Origin: Gammaproteobacteria bacterium
GTDB taxonomy: Bacteria; Pseudomonadota; Gammaproteobacteria; Steroidobacterales; PWYM01
Direction: 5' to 3'
Assembly: GCA_020832005.1 (NCBI GenBank)
Contig: JAFIFN010000008.1
Location: 1 to 49,291 of the forward strand
Length of the DNA stretch: 49,291 nucleotides
The notes beneath the pieces are model-generated. The model did no database searches, was not told the origin of the DNA, and was given only the letters and a program-made list of their open reading frames with translations. Each line of letters begins with the position of its first letter. The stretch's first letter is position 1. Made by a program: the position numbers and the translations under genes. This document shows, one piece after another, positions 1 through 8,844 of the stretch.

Positions 1-1
1 C

Positions 2-1474
2 GGCGGCTTCTCGCCCGATGCCCTGGCCGGACGCATTATCGACTGCGAGTCCCGCGCAGTCATCACCGCCGACGAGGGCGTTCGCGGTGGGCGGCGCATT
101 CCCTTGAAGGCCAATGTGGATGCCGCCCTGGAGGTGCCCGGTGCGCAGATCGTCAGCGAGGTCATCGTCGTGCGCAATACCGGTGGCAAGGTGGCCTGGC
201 ATGCGCCGCGGGACACCTGGTATCACGAGGCCGCAGCCGGCGTCGGTGCCGAATGCGAACCTGTACGGATGTCGGCCGAAGACCCGCTGTTCATCCTCTA
301 CACATCGGGCTCCACCGGCAAGCCCAAGGGCGTGCTGCATACCTCGGGGGGCTACCTGCTGTATGCATCTCTGACGCACGAAGTGGTGTTCGACTACCAG
401 CCCGGCGATGTCTACTGGTGCACGGCCGACGTGGGCTGGGTCACCGGTCACAGCTATATCGTCTACGGGCCGCTGGCCAACGGTGCGATCACGCTCATGT
501 TCGAGGGCGTACCCAACTATCCCGACACGAGCCGCTTCTGGCAGATCTGCGACAAGCATTCGGTGAACATCTGCTACACGGCACCCACGGCGATCCGCGC
601 GCTGATGCGCGATGGTGACGCGCCGGTGAAAAAGACCTCGCGGCGCAGTCTGAAACTGCTCGGCAGCGTCGGCGAGCCCATCAATCCGGAAGCCTGGGAA
701 TGGTATTACCGCGTGGTCGGCGATGAACGCTGCCCGGTGGTCGATACCTGGTGGCAGACCGAGACGGGCGGCATCCTGATCAGTCCGCTGCCCGGCGCCA
801 CTGACCTGAAGCCCGGTTCGGCGACCTTGCCGCTGTTCGGCATTCGCCCGGCGCTGGTCGATGGCGAAGGCACGACGCTGTCAGGCGCTGCCGAGGGCAA
901 CCTGGTGCTGCTCGACAGCTGGCCCGGCCAGATGCGCACGGTGTATGGCGACCACCAGCGCTTCATCGACACCTACTTCACGACCTTCCCGGGCAGCTAT
1001 TTCACCGGCGACGGCGCGCGGCGCGACGAAGACGGGTATTACTGGATCACCGGCCGTGTGGATGACGTGCTCAACGTCTCAGGACATCGCATGGGCACGG
1101 CCGAGATTGAAAGCGCGCTGGTGGCGCATGCAAGCGTCGCTGAAGCCGCGGTGGTCGGCTTCCCGCACGATATCAAGGGGCAGGGCATCTATGCCTATGT
1201 CACGTTGATCAAGGGCGTGGAGGCCACCGACGAGCTGCGCGATGAACTTCGCAGCTGGGTACGCCGTCAGATCGGCCCGATCGCCACTCCCGACTTCATC
1301 CAGTGGGCCCCGGGACTGCCGAAGACGCGCTCAGGCAAGATCATGCGCCGCATTCTGCGCAAGGTCGCAGCCAACGAGCATGACAATCTCGGTGACACCT
1401 CGACACTGGCAGAACCCGGCGTGGTCGACGACCTGGTAGCACAGCGCCTCAATCGGCCGAATCAGCCGAACTGA
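2..1474 (+). CDS. acs: Acetyl-CoA synthetase, C-terminal part (cut by window edge)
   Basis: Makes acetyl-CoA from acetate, ATP and CoA through an acetyl-AMP intermediate. The reading frame is already open at base 2, and its first residues ([12 protein letters not shown], then the ADEGVRGG stretch) are typical Acs sequence. The true start therefore lies upstream; about 490 residues are present of the usual ~650. Visible signatures are the ATP-binding loop [11 protein letters not shown] (bases 299-331), the WWQTETGG core motif, the hinge region [20 protein letters not shown], and the C-terminal [11 protein letters not shown]. The lysine of that last motif (codon 1337-1339) is the conserved catalytic residue that is acetylated in family members. 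It converges on the lipoprotein gene at 1547 with no obvious terminator between them. Acetate use fits with aceA and icd further along the window. Confidence 0.97.
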   Translation, partial: GGFSPDALAGRIIDCESRAVITADEGVRGGRRIPLKANVDAALEVPGAQIVSEVIVVRNTGGKVAWHAPRDTWYHEAAAGVGAECEPVRMSAEDPLFILYTSGSTGKPKGVLHTSGGYLLYASLTHEVVFDYQPGDVYWCTADVGWVTGHSYIVYGPLANGAITLMFEGVPNYPDTSRFWQICDKHSVNICYTAPTAIRALMRDGDAPVKKTSRRSLKLLGSVGEPINPEAWEWYYRVVGDERCPVVDTWWQTETGGILISPLPGATDLKPGSATLPLFGIRPALVDGEGTTLSGAAEGNLVLLDSWPGQMRTVYGDHQRFIDTYFTTFPGSYFTGDGARRDEDGYYWITGRVDDVLNVSGHRMGTAEIESALVAHASVAEAAVVGFPHDIKGQGIYAYVTLIKGVEATDELRDELRSWVRRQIGPIATPDFIQWAPGLPKTRSGKIMRRILRKVAANEHDNLGDTSTLAEPGVVDDLVAQRLNRPNQPN

Positions 1475-1546
1475 GCATCCCCAGCACGTAGTTGCCAGTA
1501 CGGCAGGTCCATCACCCTCCGGGCGGTGGGCCGCAGCGGGACAGGG

Positions 1547-2464
1547 CTACAGCCTCGGCGCCTGGCCCTGGCCCTCGCGCTTGCGCCTGGCTTCCGCTTC
1601 CAGCGTCTCGACGAACGCATTGGCGGCTTCGTTGGCCGCGAAAAAACTGGCGACATCGATCAGAATGGCGTTGAAGCTCTGCACGACCTGGCCGTTGGTC
1701 GTTCCCAATTCGAAGTTGAGCTGCGGCGCGCAGGTGGAGAGGTCGGCAGGCGCCCGCCCCCGGTGTTGCAGATACTGCAGGCGATAGAGCATATCGTTCG
1801 TGCGCCTGGGCCGATAATAGAGCAACGGGGATGTGGGTGTTTCGCGCAGACAGGTCGGCGCACCCGCAGGAAATTCCCAGGCAAGCAGCAATCCCTCGGC
1901 CGATGCGACCGTCGGCTCGCCATACTTTTGCCTCAGGGCCTCGCCGTACTGAGCTATGGAAGGCTGATTGCTGCGAATGTTCTCCCGTCGGTCTACCAGC
2001 CAGAGTCGGCCGCCATTCGGCGGCGGCGTGAAATGCAGGATGAAATCATCCCCGAACGGCGAGCCCTGTCGAGTTCCCTTGATTTCGCCCATGAAGCTGT
2101 CGGACTTGAAATGGGAGACGCCGTCGTTGTACTGAAAGAAGCTCTCGACAAGCGTCAGACTCATCTCCGGGTCGAAGGCCTCAAGCGCAGCCAGGGCCTC
2201 GTCGGGGGTCATGCCAAGACGCAGTCCGACAATATCGACTGCGGGTGTCGGTGCTGCTGCTGATGTGCGCGCCGGCGCTGATGTCTGCGCTGCAGCTGGT
2301 GTCTGCGCTGCAGCCGAACTGGCGAGCGCTGCCCCGGCGAGCGGCGTCTCGGAGGCCGCCTCAAGCTGCGCCTCTTCGGCCTGTGGTCCCGCGGCGGGGC
2401 CGCAGGCAGCAAGCCAGGCTACCAGCGCCGTCATCACCACCAGCCTGAGCGCGTAGTCGTTCAT
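1547..2464 (-). CDS. Predicted lipoprotein with Ala/Thr/Pro-rich linker
   Basis: Unrecognised protein of about 305 residues. The ATG at 2464 was chosen because GGAG lies just upstream and because it begins a clean lipoprotein signal: a hydrophobic stretch ending in LAAC with Cys21 as the lipidation site. A longer frame extends upstream but has no signal logic. After the Cys comes a low-complexity linker rich in Ala, Thr, Gln and Pro (roughly residues 23-80), which contains an imperfect six-residue repeat. A folded domain follows, beginning GLRLGMTPDEALAALEAF, a motif seen in small envelope proteins with an N-terminal helical repeat. It is probably anchored in the envelope. It lies downstream of a LuxR-type regulator on the same strand, with a 16-bp palindrome in the gap. 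No function is assigned. Confidence 0.8.
   Translation of the reverse strand: MNDYALRLVVMTALVAWLAACGPAAGPQAEEAQLEAASETPLAGAALASSAAAQTPAAAQTSAPARTSAAAPTPAVDIVGLRLGMTPDEALAALEAFDPEMSLTLVESFFQYNDGVSHFKSDSFMGEIKGTRQGSPFGDDFILHFTPPPNGGRLWLVDRRENIRSNQPSIAQYGEALRQKYGEPTVASAEGLLLAWEFPAGAPTCLRETPTSPLLYYRPRRTNDMLYRLQYLQHRGRAPADLSTCAPQLNFELGTTNGQVVQSFNAILIDVASFFAANEAANAFVETLEAEARRKREGQGQAPRL
2283..2314 (-). repeat. In-frame 18-bp tandem repeat (about 1.8 copies)
   Basis: GTCTGCGCTGCAGC occurs twice with an 18-bp period on the plus strand. The repeat lies inside the lipoprotein linker, and each full unit encodes six residues, so a change in copy number would keep the frame. Confidence 0.6.
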
Positions 2465-2537
2465 CTGTATCTCCGTTGCAAGGTCGAAGCGGGCACTGCT
2501 TTTTGCGCAGTCTGAGCCAGGCGCGGGGCTTGGCCCA

Positions 2538-2553
2538 ACTATCAATTGATAGT
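2538..2553. promoter_or_regulatory. 16-bp perfect palindrome, candidate operator
   Basis: ACTATCAATTGATAGT is a perfect palindrome lying 74 bp upstream of the lipoprotein start and just after the stop of the LuxR-type regulator gene. It is AT-rich against a GC-rich background. Its position suits an operator controlling the lipoprotein gene, possibly bound by the neighbouring regulator. That link is inference. Confidence 0.45.
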
Positions 2554-2572
2554 AGTCACGCCGCCCGAGCAC

Positions 2573-3700
2573 TCACCCCAACGCCAGGGCGGCTATGAGC
2601 AGTCCGATGAGCTCGCCCTGCCTGTGGGTATTCGTCTTGCAGAATATTTCCGAGAGCCTGACGCGGGCTGAGCCATAACTGATCCCCAGTTTTGCAGCTG
2701 CCGTCCTGAGTCCATCGCCGGCTGCCACCGAGATGGCGAGGCGTGCTTCGGCCTCCGTGAGGTTGAACACGGCTCGCAGTCGCTGGATTGCCATGGGTCC
2801 ATGTTGAGCCGCACCGGAGATCGCCACGCACACTGCAGGCCGCACGCTGGATAACAGCGGATAATTAAGCGATACAGGCCCGACGAGCACCGAATACGGC
2901 GGCTTGCCCGAAGGCGGCGTCGTGCGCATTGCACCGCCGGCCCTGCTGTCAGGGCTGACCGGAGACAGCGCCTGGGCAATCAGGCGTTGCAGCTTGTCGT
3001 TGTCGCCCTTGTGGGTCAGGGAAATACCATTCTCAGCGAACCGGAGGCCATCCTGCGAAGAGCACAATCCGTCAGCCGCGCGATTCTTGTAGACCACCCG
3101 CCCGCGCCCGTCCAGCAGGACGATAGCGACCGGATTGCGATCCAGCAGCTCGGTCGTACATCGCTCCAGCGTGCCCAGTGATCCGAGTTTGAAACCGATG
3201 CTCAGTGCCCGCTCGATGTGACGATGCAGGTAGCTCATCTGCTCGATATCGACCGCCTCGTATCTGCCCACCTGACGGGCTCGATGCAGTGCAATGCCAG
3301 CCTGCACGCATGGCGCGGGAGAAATCTGCCCAACCAGGCGAAAGCGCAGATCGCTCCACCGGTGATGCCAGTCGTAATAGGGGTGCCAATCCTTTTCGCG
3401 CTCGGTGATGAACATGGCGTCGTGCACGACAGGCTGCGTCGGATGGCGGAGCAGGTATTGCACCGTCGGGTCGAGCGGCGCGACTTCGTCGAGGTATTCC
3501 TTGATGAACGCAGGATCGAGGTTGATGTACGTGAAGGTCGGCAGCCTGGGCTGAGCCGATCCGTCCAGTACCCACAAGCTGGCTGCCTGGCTGCCCGTGA
3601 GGTCGGCCACCTTCTTCAGCGCATCGGACCAAAGCGCTTCATCCATGGCTGCCGCATAGAGCGAATCGACGACTTCCAGAACACGTTCATCGACTGACAT
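2573..3700 (-). CDS. LuxR-family transcriptional regulator (orphan)
   Basis: A 375-residue protein. The C-terminal ~65 residues form a LuxR-type helix-turn-helix: LTEAEARLAISVAAGDGLRT, then AAAKLGISYGSARVRLSEIF and a basic/polar tail. The pattern of a helix, a turn around LGIS and a recognition helix ending near IF.KT matches this family. Residues 1-300 resemble a sensory region with a PAS-like fold (VVYKNRAADGLCSS), but no ligand can be named. No response-regulator receiver domain is present, so it is not a standard two-component partner. No LuxI-type synthase is visible in the window. The gene stands upstream of, and in line with, the lipoprotein gene and may control it. Confidence 0.85.
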   Translation of the reverse strand: MSVDERVLEVVDSLYAAAMDEALWSDALKKVADLTGSQAASLWVLDGSAQPRLPTFTYINLDPAFIKEYLDEVAPLDPTVQYLLRHPTQPVVHDAMFITEREKDWHPYYDWHHRWSDLRFRLVGQISPAPCVQAGIALHRARQVGRYEAVDIEQMSYLHRHIERALSIGFKLGSLGTLERCTTELLDRNPVAIVLLDGRGRVVYKNRAADGLCSSQDGLRFAENGISLTHKGDNDKLQRLIAQALSPVSPDSRAGGAMRTTPPSGKPPYSVLVGPVSLNYPLLSSVRPAVCVAISGAAQHGPMAIQRLRAVFNLTEAEARLAISVAAGDGLRTAAAKLGISYGSARVRLSEIFCKTNTHRQGELIGLLIAALALG

Positions 3701-3833
3701 CGAGGGCGCTCGGATTATTGTTATTGGTTGAATCCGCGCGCCAAGTATAGCCCTGTCAGGCCGCGATGTCGGCTCCCGAAAAATAAGCTCTGGCGGAGGC
3801 TGACGCCTTCACACCGGGCGCCAGGCCAACGTC

Positions 3834-5060
3834 TCAGTCGCCGGAATCGACCGTCGTAAGCATGACAAAGCGCCCGGAGGGGGAGGTGTCGGCATCCGCC
3901 CGGTGCATCATCACGCGATTCCGACCGCCGCGCTTGGCGGCATAGCAGGCGGCATCCGCCGCCCGCATCATGCTGGCCGGCGAGTGGTCGGCATCGTGGG
4001 AGTAGGCCACGCCGATACTTGCTGAAAGCGACATCGCCCGTGGCAGACCCGGCGCCTGAGCCGTGAGCGCGGCGATGTCATCGCGGATCGACTCGGCGAT
4101 GCGGACGGCCTGATCGCGCGGGCAGGGACTCAGCAGCACGGCAAACTCATCACCACCCAGTCTGGCGGCGGTATCAGTGGAGCGCACCCGTGCGCGCAGC
4201 ACCTCGCCGGTGCGCTTGAGCAGGTCATCACCAGTCTCATGGCCGTAGCGGTCATTGACCTCCTTGAAGCCGTCAAGATCGATATAAAGGACCGCGTAAT
4301 GGTCGCGCTCCCGATCGACGCGTTCGGCCGCCTTGGCCAGGCGCTGCCGGAACTCGCGCTGGTTGGGCAGCTCCACCAGGGGATCGTGGCTGGCCCGGTA
4401 GGACAGCTCCTCGTTGCTGTGACGAAGTTCCTGGAGGCTGTTGAACAGCCGGGCCGTTCCCCAGGAAATCCGCGCCGTACCCAGCAGGAACAACAGCATC
4501 AGGGCCGCCAGCATCTGCATGCCGACGTCGCCCTGACGCATGAACTGCACGATCAGCGGCACGCCGATGGGCACCATGGCCAGAAGGTAGGCGCCCTGGA
4601 TGGATGAGTACAGGGACGCGGCACCCGCACACAGCATGATCAGCACCAGCGCCATGGACAGCTGCGTGATCGGCTCATCGGCGGGAAACAGCCACACGAC
4701 CGAAGCGCCCCAGATCAGCCCCGAGCCGGCGATGCCCCCCAGCCAGAGCCTGCGCCAGCGCTCCCAGTCGCGAAGACGCGTCGGCTGACTGCGGTGGTAA
4801 AGCGCCAGCACGACGACCCTGAAGCCCAGAACAGCGACACCACCAGCAAACCATAGGGCCAGCCACGCGGGCGGCGTCACGGGATACAGCAGCGCGGTAA
4901 ACACCAGCGCGGCAATAGCGGCCGTCACCAGGGTGATGCCGCCATTGGTATAGAGCATGCGCACCTGGGCAATGACTGTCTGCTGGGCGCGATGGGCCGA
5001 TGTGGCCGTCGCGCGACTTGATGCTGGCGAGGTTCGTGTCGCCTCGGGCGTGCCGTCCAT
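3834..5060 (-). CDS. Membrane-bound diguanylate cyclase (GGDEF)
   Basis: Makes cyclic di-GMP from two GTP. Of 408 residues, the first ~35 are polar and cytoplasmic. They are followed by about six hydrophobic segments (roughly 42-60, 64-86, 108-126, 133-151, 155-173, 180-197) forming a membrane sensor of unknown ligand. The GGDEF domain spans about 222-385. It has the DPLVELPN entry motif, YIDLDGFKEVND, and an intact active-site GGDEF at 302-306. An RSTD sequence at 293-296, five residues before GGDEF, is the allosteric product-inhibition site (RxxD), so feedback control is likely retained. It is transcribed divergently from a GAF-GGDEF-EAL gene, so synthesis and breakdown of the same messenger sit back to back. 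Confidence 0.93.
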   Translation of the reverse strand: MDGTPEATRTSPASSRATATSAHRAQQTVIAQVRMLYTNGGITLVTAAIAALVFTALLYPVTPPAWLALWFAGGVAVLGFRVVVLALYHRSQPTRLRDWERWRRLWLGGIAGSGLIWGASVVWLFPADEPITQLSMALVLIMLCAGAASLYSSIQGAYLLAMVPIGVPLIVQFMRQGDVGMQMLAALMLLFLLGTARISWGTARLFNSLQELRHSNEELSYRASHDPLVELPNQREFRQRLAKAAERVDRERDHYAVLYIDLDGFKEVNDRYGHETGDDLLKRTGEVLRARVRSTDTAARLGGDEFAVLLSPCPRDQAVRIAESIRDDIAALTAQAPGLPRAMSLSASIGVAYSHDADHSPASMMRAADAACYAAKRGGRNRVMMHRADADTSPSGRFVMLTTVDSGD

Positions 5061-5186
5061 CTGTTAGCTGGCCCTCACAGGTTGGCCTCTGACGCTTTTT
5101 GCAGACACCTGTTTACTAGACCATGCGGGAAGATGGCAGTGTATTTCACCTAAACCGCGAAAACGGGCTGATAGGACACTGAATAT

Positions 5187-5200
5187 GGGACATCTGTCCC
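5187..5200. promoter_or_regulatory. Inverted repeat GGGACA-TC-TGTCCC
   Basis: Perfect 6-bp arms with a 2-bp centre, inside the divergent region between the diguanylate cyclase and the GAF-GGDEF-EAL gene. A candidate protein-binding site; the regulator is unknown. Confidence 0.35.
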
Positions 5201-5246
5201 AAGCAATGCTGGCAACCCCCACTTCGCCCGCAAATCCGGTACTACG

Positions 5247-5262
5247 CATAATGTATATTATG
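5247..5262. promoter_or_regulatory. AT-rich inverted repeat CATAAT-GTAT-ATTATG
   Basis: Perfect 6-bp arms around a 4-bp centre in the same divergent region. It is strongly AT-rich and includes hexamers resembling a -10 box (TATATT, TATGTT), so it may be a promoter core, an operator or both. I found no convincing -35 box at the right distance. Confidence 0.35.
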
Positions 5263-5434
5263 TTAACTTGTGGCTATTGGCAGAGTGCTGTCCGGACACT
5301 CCATCGCTGTGGCAGACGCTCTGGCAACGCGCTAGTCTCCTTCGATGGCGAGACGCAGGTCACTGACCTTGCGGTCGAATTCGCCGATTATCCGCTTACA
5401 TCCGCAACTGCCAGCACGCACAGGTATCCGCTGC

Positions 5435-7783
5435 ATGCGATCCGCGAGTCACCAGACCAGCGCCAGCGCGGCGACCCCCGTGCAGGCCCGAGGCGTGAAC
5501 GAGTTCGAAAACTCGCTGGATTGCTACGGCAACCTGGTGCGCATGCTGATACCGCGGGCGCGTATCGTTGCGCTGTACGCCGCGGGTGGTGACTCACTGT
5601 GGGCCAGCGCCAACGGCCACGACACCGGCACACTCGATGGGCTCGTGGCGGATCGGCTCGGCGCACCTGTCGACCCGGGTGATGAGTGCCTGGGCTTCGG
5701 TTGCCAGCTGACACTCGATGGCGGCGATACCGCTTACCTTGCACCCCTGGCGGATCCGAATGGTGTGCTGATGGGCGTGCTGGCACTGGTGGTCCCGGAG
5801 ACGGCCAGCGCATCGCGCCCCTACTCGTTCATACATGGGCTGATTCAGCCTGTGCTGCAGTGCCTTGAGCGAGATTTGCAGTTCCAGCGGCAGCTCGGGG
5901 CGCTCAGCCGCAGCAATGATTCGCCTGAACGTGATCTGGAGCTGCTCGCAGACCTCTCGGAAAACGACAGTGCCGACAAGGACCCTGCCGGCGCTTTGAT
6001 GCGACTCGCAGACCGATGTCTGGAACATTTTCACGCGGAGATCTGCGCGATTATCGTGCCTGATAAAGGTCTGAAGATCATGCGCGGGCGCACGGGTGCC
6101 GAGTTCTTCGGCAAGGATGTGCTGGCTCGCACCCAGCGCAACCTGCTGGCCATGGCGCAGCTGCATGGCAAGCCGTTCACCGCGAACAGGTTGCCGAAGG
6201 CGCGCGATGGCAGCGGGCCACAGCCCAAACTCCCCTTCAAGATCCTGTCTTGCCCGATTCATGATCGGGTCAACGGCGTGCAGGGTATCCTGGCGCTGTT
6301 CGGGGCCCCTGATGCGCCGGATTTCCAGGACCACCAGGCGCGGATTTTGTCGCTGCTGACACGTCGGGCGGCCATGCTGCTGCACGCAGGCCATGACGAA
6401 CTCACCGGTGCACTCACGCTTGGCGCATTTCGCGAAGTTGTTGCAAGGGCGGCCGGGAGGGATGCAAATGCGCACAGCGTTCTGTTTATAAATGTCGATA
6501 GCATGCACGTGGTAAACGACCGTTTCGGTCTTGAGGCCGGCGACGAGGTACTCGTAAGGGTAGCCGACCTCGCACGCGAGACGGTCAAACCGAAAGGCTC
6601 GCTCTGCCGTCTGCCCGGAGACCAGTTTGCACTGCTGTTGCCCGACACCGAACTGGAACAGGCGCGTGATGTCGCCGAGAAACTGCTGGGCCTGGCCGCC
6701 CAGCTGAGCTTCCTGCGCGATGACCAGGTCATCCAGGTTTCGCTGAGTATCGGTGCGGCGCTGGTTCCGGTGTCGACGCAGCCGGCAGAGCAGGCACTTG
6801 CAGCCGCCGAGGTCGCCTGCCGGATGGCCAAGGATCACGGACGCGGCCGGGTCGAATGTTACCAGGAGGATGATCAGAGCATTATTCGCCGGCAAACCGA
6901 TATCACGATGCTTGGGCAACTCAATCAGGCGCTGACCGACAATGAGTTCGTGCTCTTCGCGCAACCGATCCAGTGCACGCGTACCGGCCGTTTGCATGGC
7001 TTCGAGATCCTGCTGCGCATGCGCGACGAGAAAGGCGAGACGCTCGCACCCGATCGTTTCCTGTCGGCCGCACAGCGCTACAACCTGATGCCGGCAATCG
7101 ACCGCTGGGTACTGGATAACACACTGCAGCGTCTGGGCCCGTATGCACGCCAGATTGAGGCGCTCGATCTGCAGGTGTTCATCAACCTGTCCGGGCAGTC
7201 GCTGGGTGAACGCGGCTTCTCCGATTTCCTGCTCGATCGCATCACGGATGCCGAGTTGCCTGCCGAACGACTGTGCTTCGAAATTACCGAAAGTGCGGCC
7301 ATCGCGAAGCTTGGCCTGGCCCGAGAACTCATTGAACGGGTGCGCAAACTCGGTGGACAGTTCGCGCTTGATGACTTCGGTACCGGCCTGAGTTCGTTCG
7401 CATACCTGCAGTCGCTACCGGTGAGCATGGTCAAGATTGATGGCGGCTTTGTGCGCGAACTGGCGGAGAGCCGTGCCAGCACCTCGATGGTCACCGCGAT
7501 CGTACAGGTTGCCCGGGTCATGCAGCTTCGCACGGTCGCAGAATATGTCGAGAACGACCTGATTCGACGGCGAGTGGCGGCCCTCGGGGTCGATTACTCC
7601 CAGGGTTTCCTGATTGGCCGTCCGCAGGCGCTGGACGATACCCTCAGCGCACTGCCATCCGGCCGGCCGGCACCTCCGGTGCAGGCGCCGGAAGACGAAG
7701 AGATCGTTCTTAGCTCTGAAGAAATCATCCTTTCCTCGGACGAGCCGATGTCGGTCGAAAGACCCGGGAGTGCTGCAGGCTAG
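5435..7783 (+). CDS. GAF-GGDEF-EAL protein, probable c-di-GMP phosphodiesterase
   Basis: Likely cleaves cyclic di-GMP. Order of parts: two GAF-like sensory regions (about residues 25-150 and 165-315), a GGDEF-like domain (318-475) and an EAL domain (about 495-735). The GGDEF signature has decayed to PGDQF (394-398), so cyclase activity is unlikely; such domains often act as regulatory GTP sensors. The EAL domain keeps every residue usually needed: Glu524 in EILLR, Asn584 in FINLS, Glu616 in EITE, Asp646-Asp647 in DDFGTG, Lys667, Glu703 and Gln723 in QGFLIG. An acidic serine-rich tail follows. The start is uncertain: ATG 5345, ATG 5435 and GTG 5495 are all in frame. I chose 5435 as the first ATG with a partial AGG ahead; AGG at 8 bp also supports GTG 5495. 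Its stop codon overlaps that of the M14 gene. Confidence 0.9.
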   Translation: MRSASHQTSASAATPVQARGVNEFENSLDCYGNLVRMLIPRARIVALYAAGGDSLWASANGHDTGTLDGLVADRLGAPVDPGDECLGFGCQLTLDGGDTAYLAPLADPNGVLMGVLALVVPETASASRPYSFIHGLIQPVLQCLERDLQFQRQLGALSRSNDSPERDLELLADLSENDSADKDPAGALMRLADRCLEHFHAEICAIIVPDKGLKIMRGRTGAEFFGKDVLARTQRNLLAMAQLHGKPFTANRLPKARDGSGPQPKLPFKILSCPIHDRVNGVQGILALFGAPDAPDFQDHQARILSLLTRRAAMLLHAGHDELTGALTLGAFREVVARAAGRDANAHSVLFINVDSMHVVNDRFGLEAGDEVLVRVADLARETVKPKGSLCRLPGDQFALLLPDTELEQARDVAEKLLGLAAQLSFLRDDQVIQVSLSIGAALVPVSTQPAEQALAAAEVACRMAKDHGRGRVECYQEDDQSIIRRQTDITMLGQLNQALTDNEFVLFAQPIQCTRTGRLHGFEILLRMRDEKGETLAPDRFLSAAQRYNLMPAIDRWVLDNTLQRLGPYARQIEALDLQVFINLSGQSLGERGFSDFLLDRITDAELPAERLCFEITESAAIAKLGLARELIERVRKLGGQFALDDFGTGLSSFAYLQSLPVSMVKIDGGFVRELAESRASTSMVTAIVQVARVMQLRTVAEYVENDLIRRRVAALGVDYSQGFLIGRPQALDDTLSALPSGRPAPPVQAPEDEEIVLSSEEIILSSDEPMSVERPGSAAG

Positions 7784-8844
7784 ACCAGGGACGGTTCGTC
7801 CAGCCAGCCGTGGTCGCCATCGAGCTCTTCGAGGTCTACTGACTCGGCCATGCCGCCCACGCGCGCGATATGGAACACGGCGTCACCCTCGTGCGCCAGA
7901 GGCAGGTTCGAGCGCCCGATGATGACGCCCTGGGCGCTGGCGAGCACTTCCTGCTCCGACATGCCGAATGGATCAGCGACATAGCCAAGCACCTCGCCAT
8001 CAGCCACCGCATCTCCCAATCCGCGGATGGTGCGCAGGATACCGCTGGTCGGCGCGCGCACCCAGGTACTCGAACGGGTCTGCAGCACTGCCCGCGCCGG
8101 GGCCGGCACACGGCCGCGCATCATGCCCAGTTCACGCATCACTCCCAGCACGCCGCGCAGCCCGGCGCGGATGCAGCGCTCGTCAAAGCGCAGCGCCTCG
8201 CCACCCTCGTAGAGCAGCATGCGCACCCCCTCCCCCGCCGCTGCTGCGCGCAACGAGCCATCGCGCAGACTGGCATGCATGACTACAGGCACGGCGAAAG
8301 CCTCGGCCAGTCTCAGTGTATCGGTGTCATCGAGATCCGCACGCACCTGCGGCAGATTGGCCCGATGCAGCGCGCCGGTGTGCAGATCGATGCCATGGGT
8401 AGAACCCGCGACAATCTCGGTCATGAACAGATGCGCCAGGCGCGCAGCCAGCGAGCCGGTCTGCGAGCCGGGGAACGAACGGTTGAGATCTCGTCGGTCA
8501 GGCAGGTAGCGGCTGTGATGCATGACACCCAGCACATTGACGATCGGTACGGCCACAAGTGTCCCGCGCATTCGCCGCAATCCAGGCTGGGTCAGCAGTC
8601 TGCGGACGATCTCGATGCCGTTGAGCTCGTCGCCGTGGATCGCAGCGCAGACGAACAGCCGTGGTCCGGCGCGGCTGCCATTGATGACATGCACCGGCAT
8701 CGAAATGGGGTTGTGGTTATAGAGGGTACCCAGCTCCAGGTCGACCGTCCGGCGAGTCCCCGGCGCAATCTCCACGCCACCCAGCGAGATACTCGCCGGG
8801 CGTTCAGCCAGCGCCACGGGTGCGGGTCTTGCCGGGACGGGCAT
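7780..8844 (-). CDS. Succinylglutamate desuccinylase/aspartoacylase-family (M14) deacylase
   Basis: A 354-residue zinc hydrolase of the AstE/AspA branch of peptidase family M14, which cleaves amide bonds next to amino acids. Zinc ligands are visible as H70-G-D-E73 and His155 in DLHTG. The substrate-carboxylate motif is RDLNRSFPG (118-126), and a likely catalytic glutamate is Glu213 in LLYEGG. The C-terminal part (about 250-340) looks like a small beta-barrel domain. The first 41 bp overlap the end of rimK, so the two are translationally linked. Because its partners are RimK and a RimB-like protease rather than arginine-degradation genes, the substrate is probably not succinylglutamate. A glutamyl-peptide or acyl-amino-acid substrate is my inference. 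The stop codon lies in a CTAG shared with the converging EAL gene. Confidence 0.9.
   Translation of the reverse strand: MPVPARPAPVALAERPASISLGGVEIAPGTRRTVDLELGTLYNHNPISMPVHVINGSRAGPRLFVCAAIHGDELNGIEIVRRLLTQPGLRRMRGTLVAVPIVNVLGVMHHSRYLPDRRDLNRSFPGSQTGSLAARLAHLFMTEIVAGSTHGIDLHTGALHRANLPQVRADLDDTDTLRLAEAFAVPVVMHASLRDGSLRAAAAGEGVRMLLYEGGEALRFDERCIRAGLRGVLGVMRELGMMRGRVPAPARAVLQTRSSTWVRAPTSGILRTIRGLGDAVADGEVLGYVADPFGMSEQEVLASAQGVIIGRSNLPLAHEGDAVFHIARVGGMAESVDLEELDGDHGWLDEPSLV

Noticed and set aside
5594-6997. A 467-codon minus-strand frame inside the GAF-GGDEF-EAL gene
   Set aside because: Antisense to conserved catalytic domains, with no family signature and no ribosome site.
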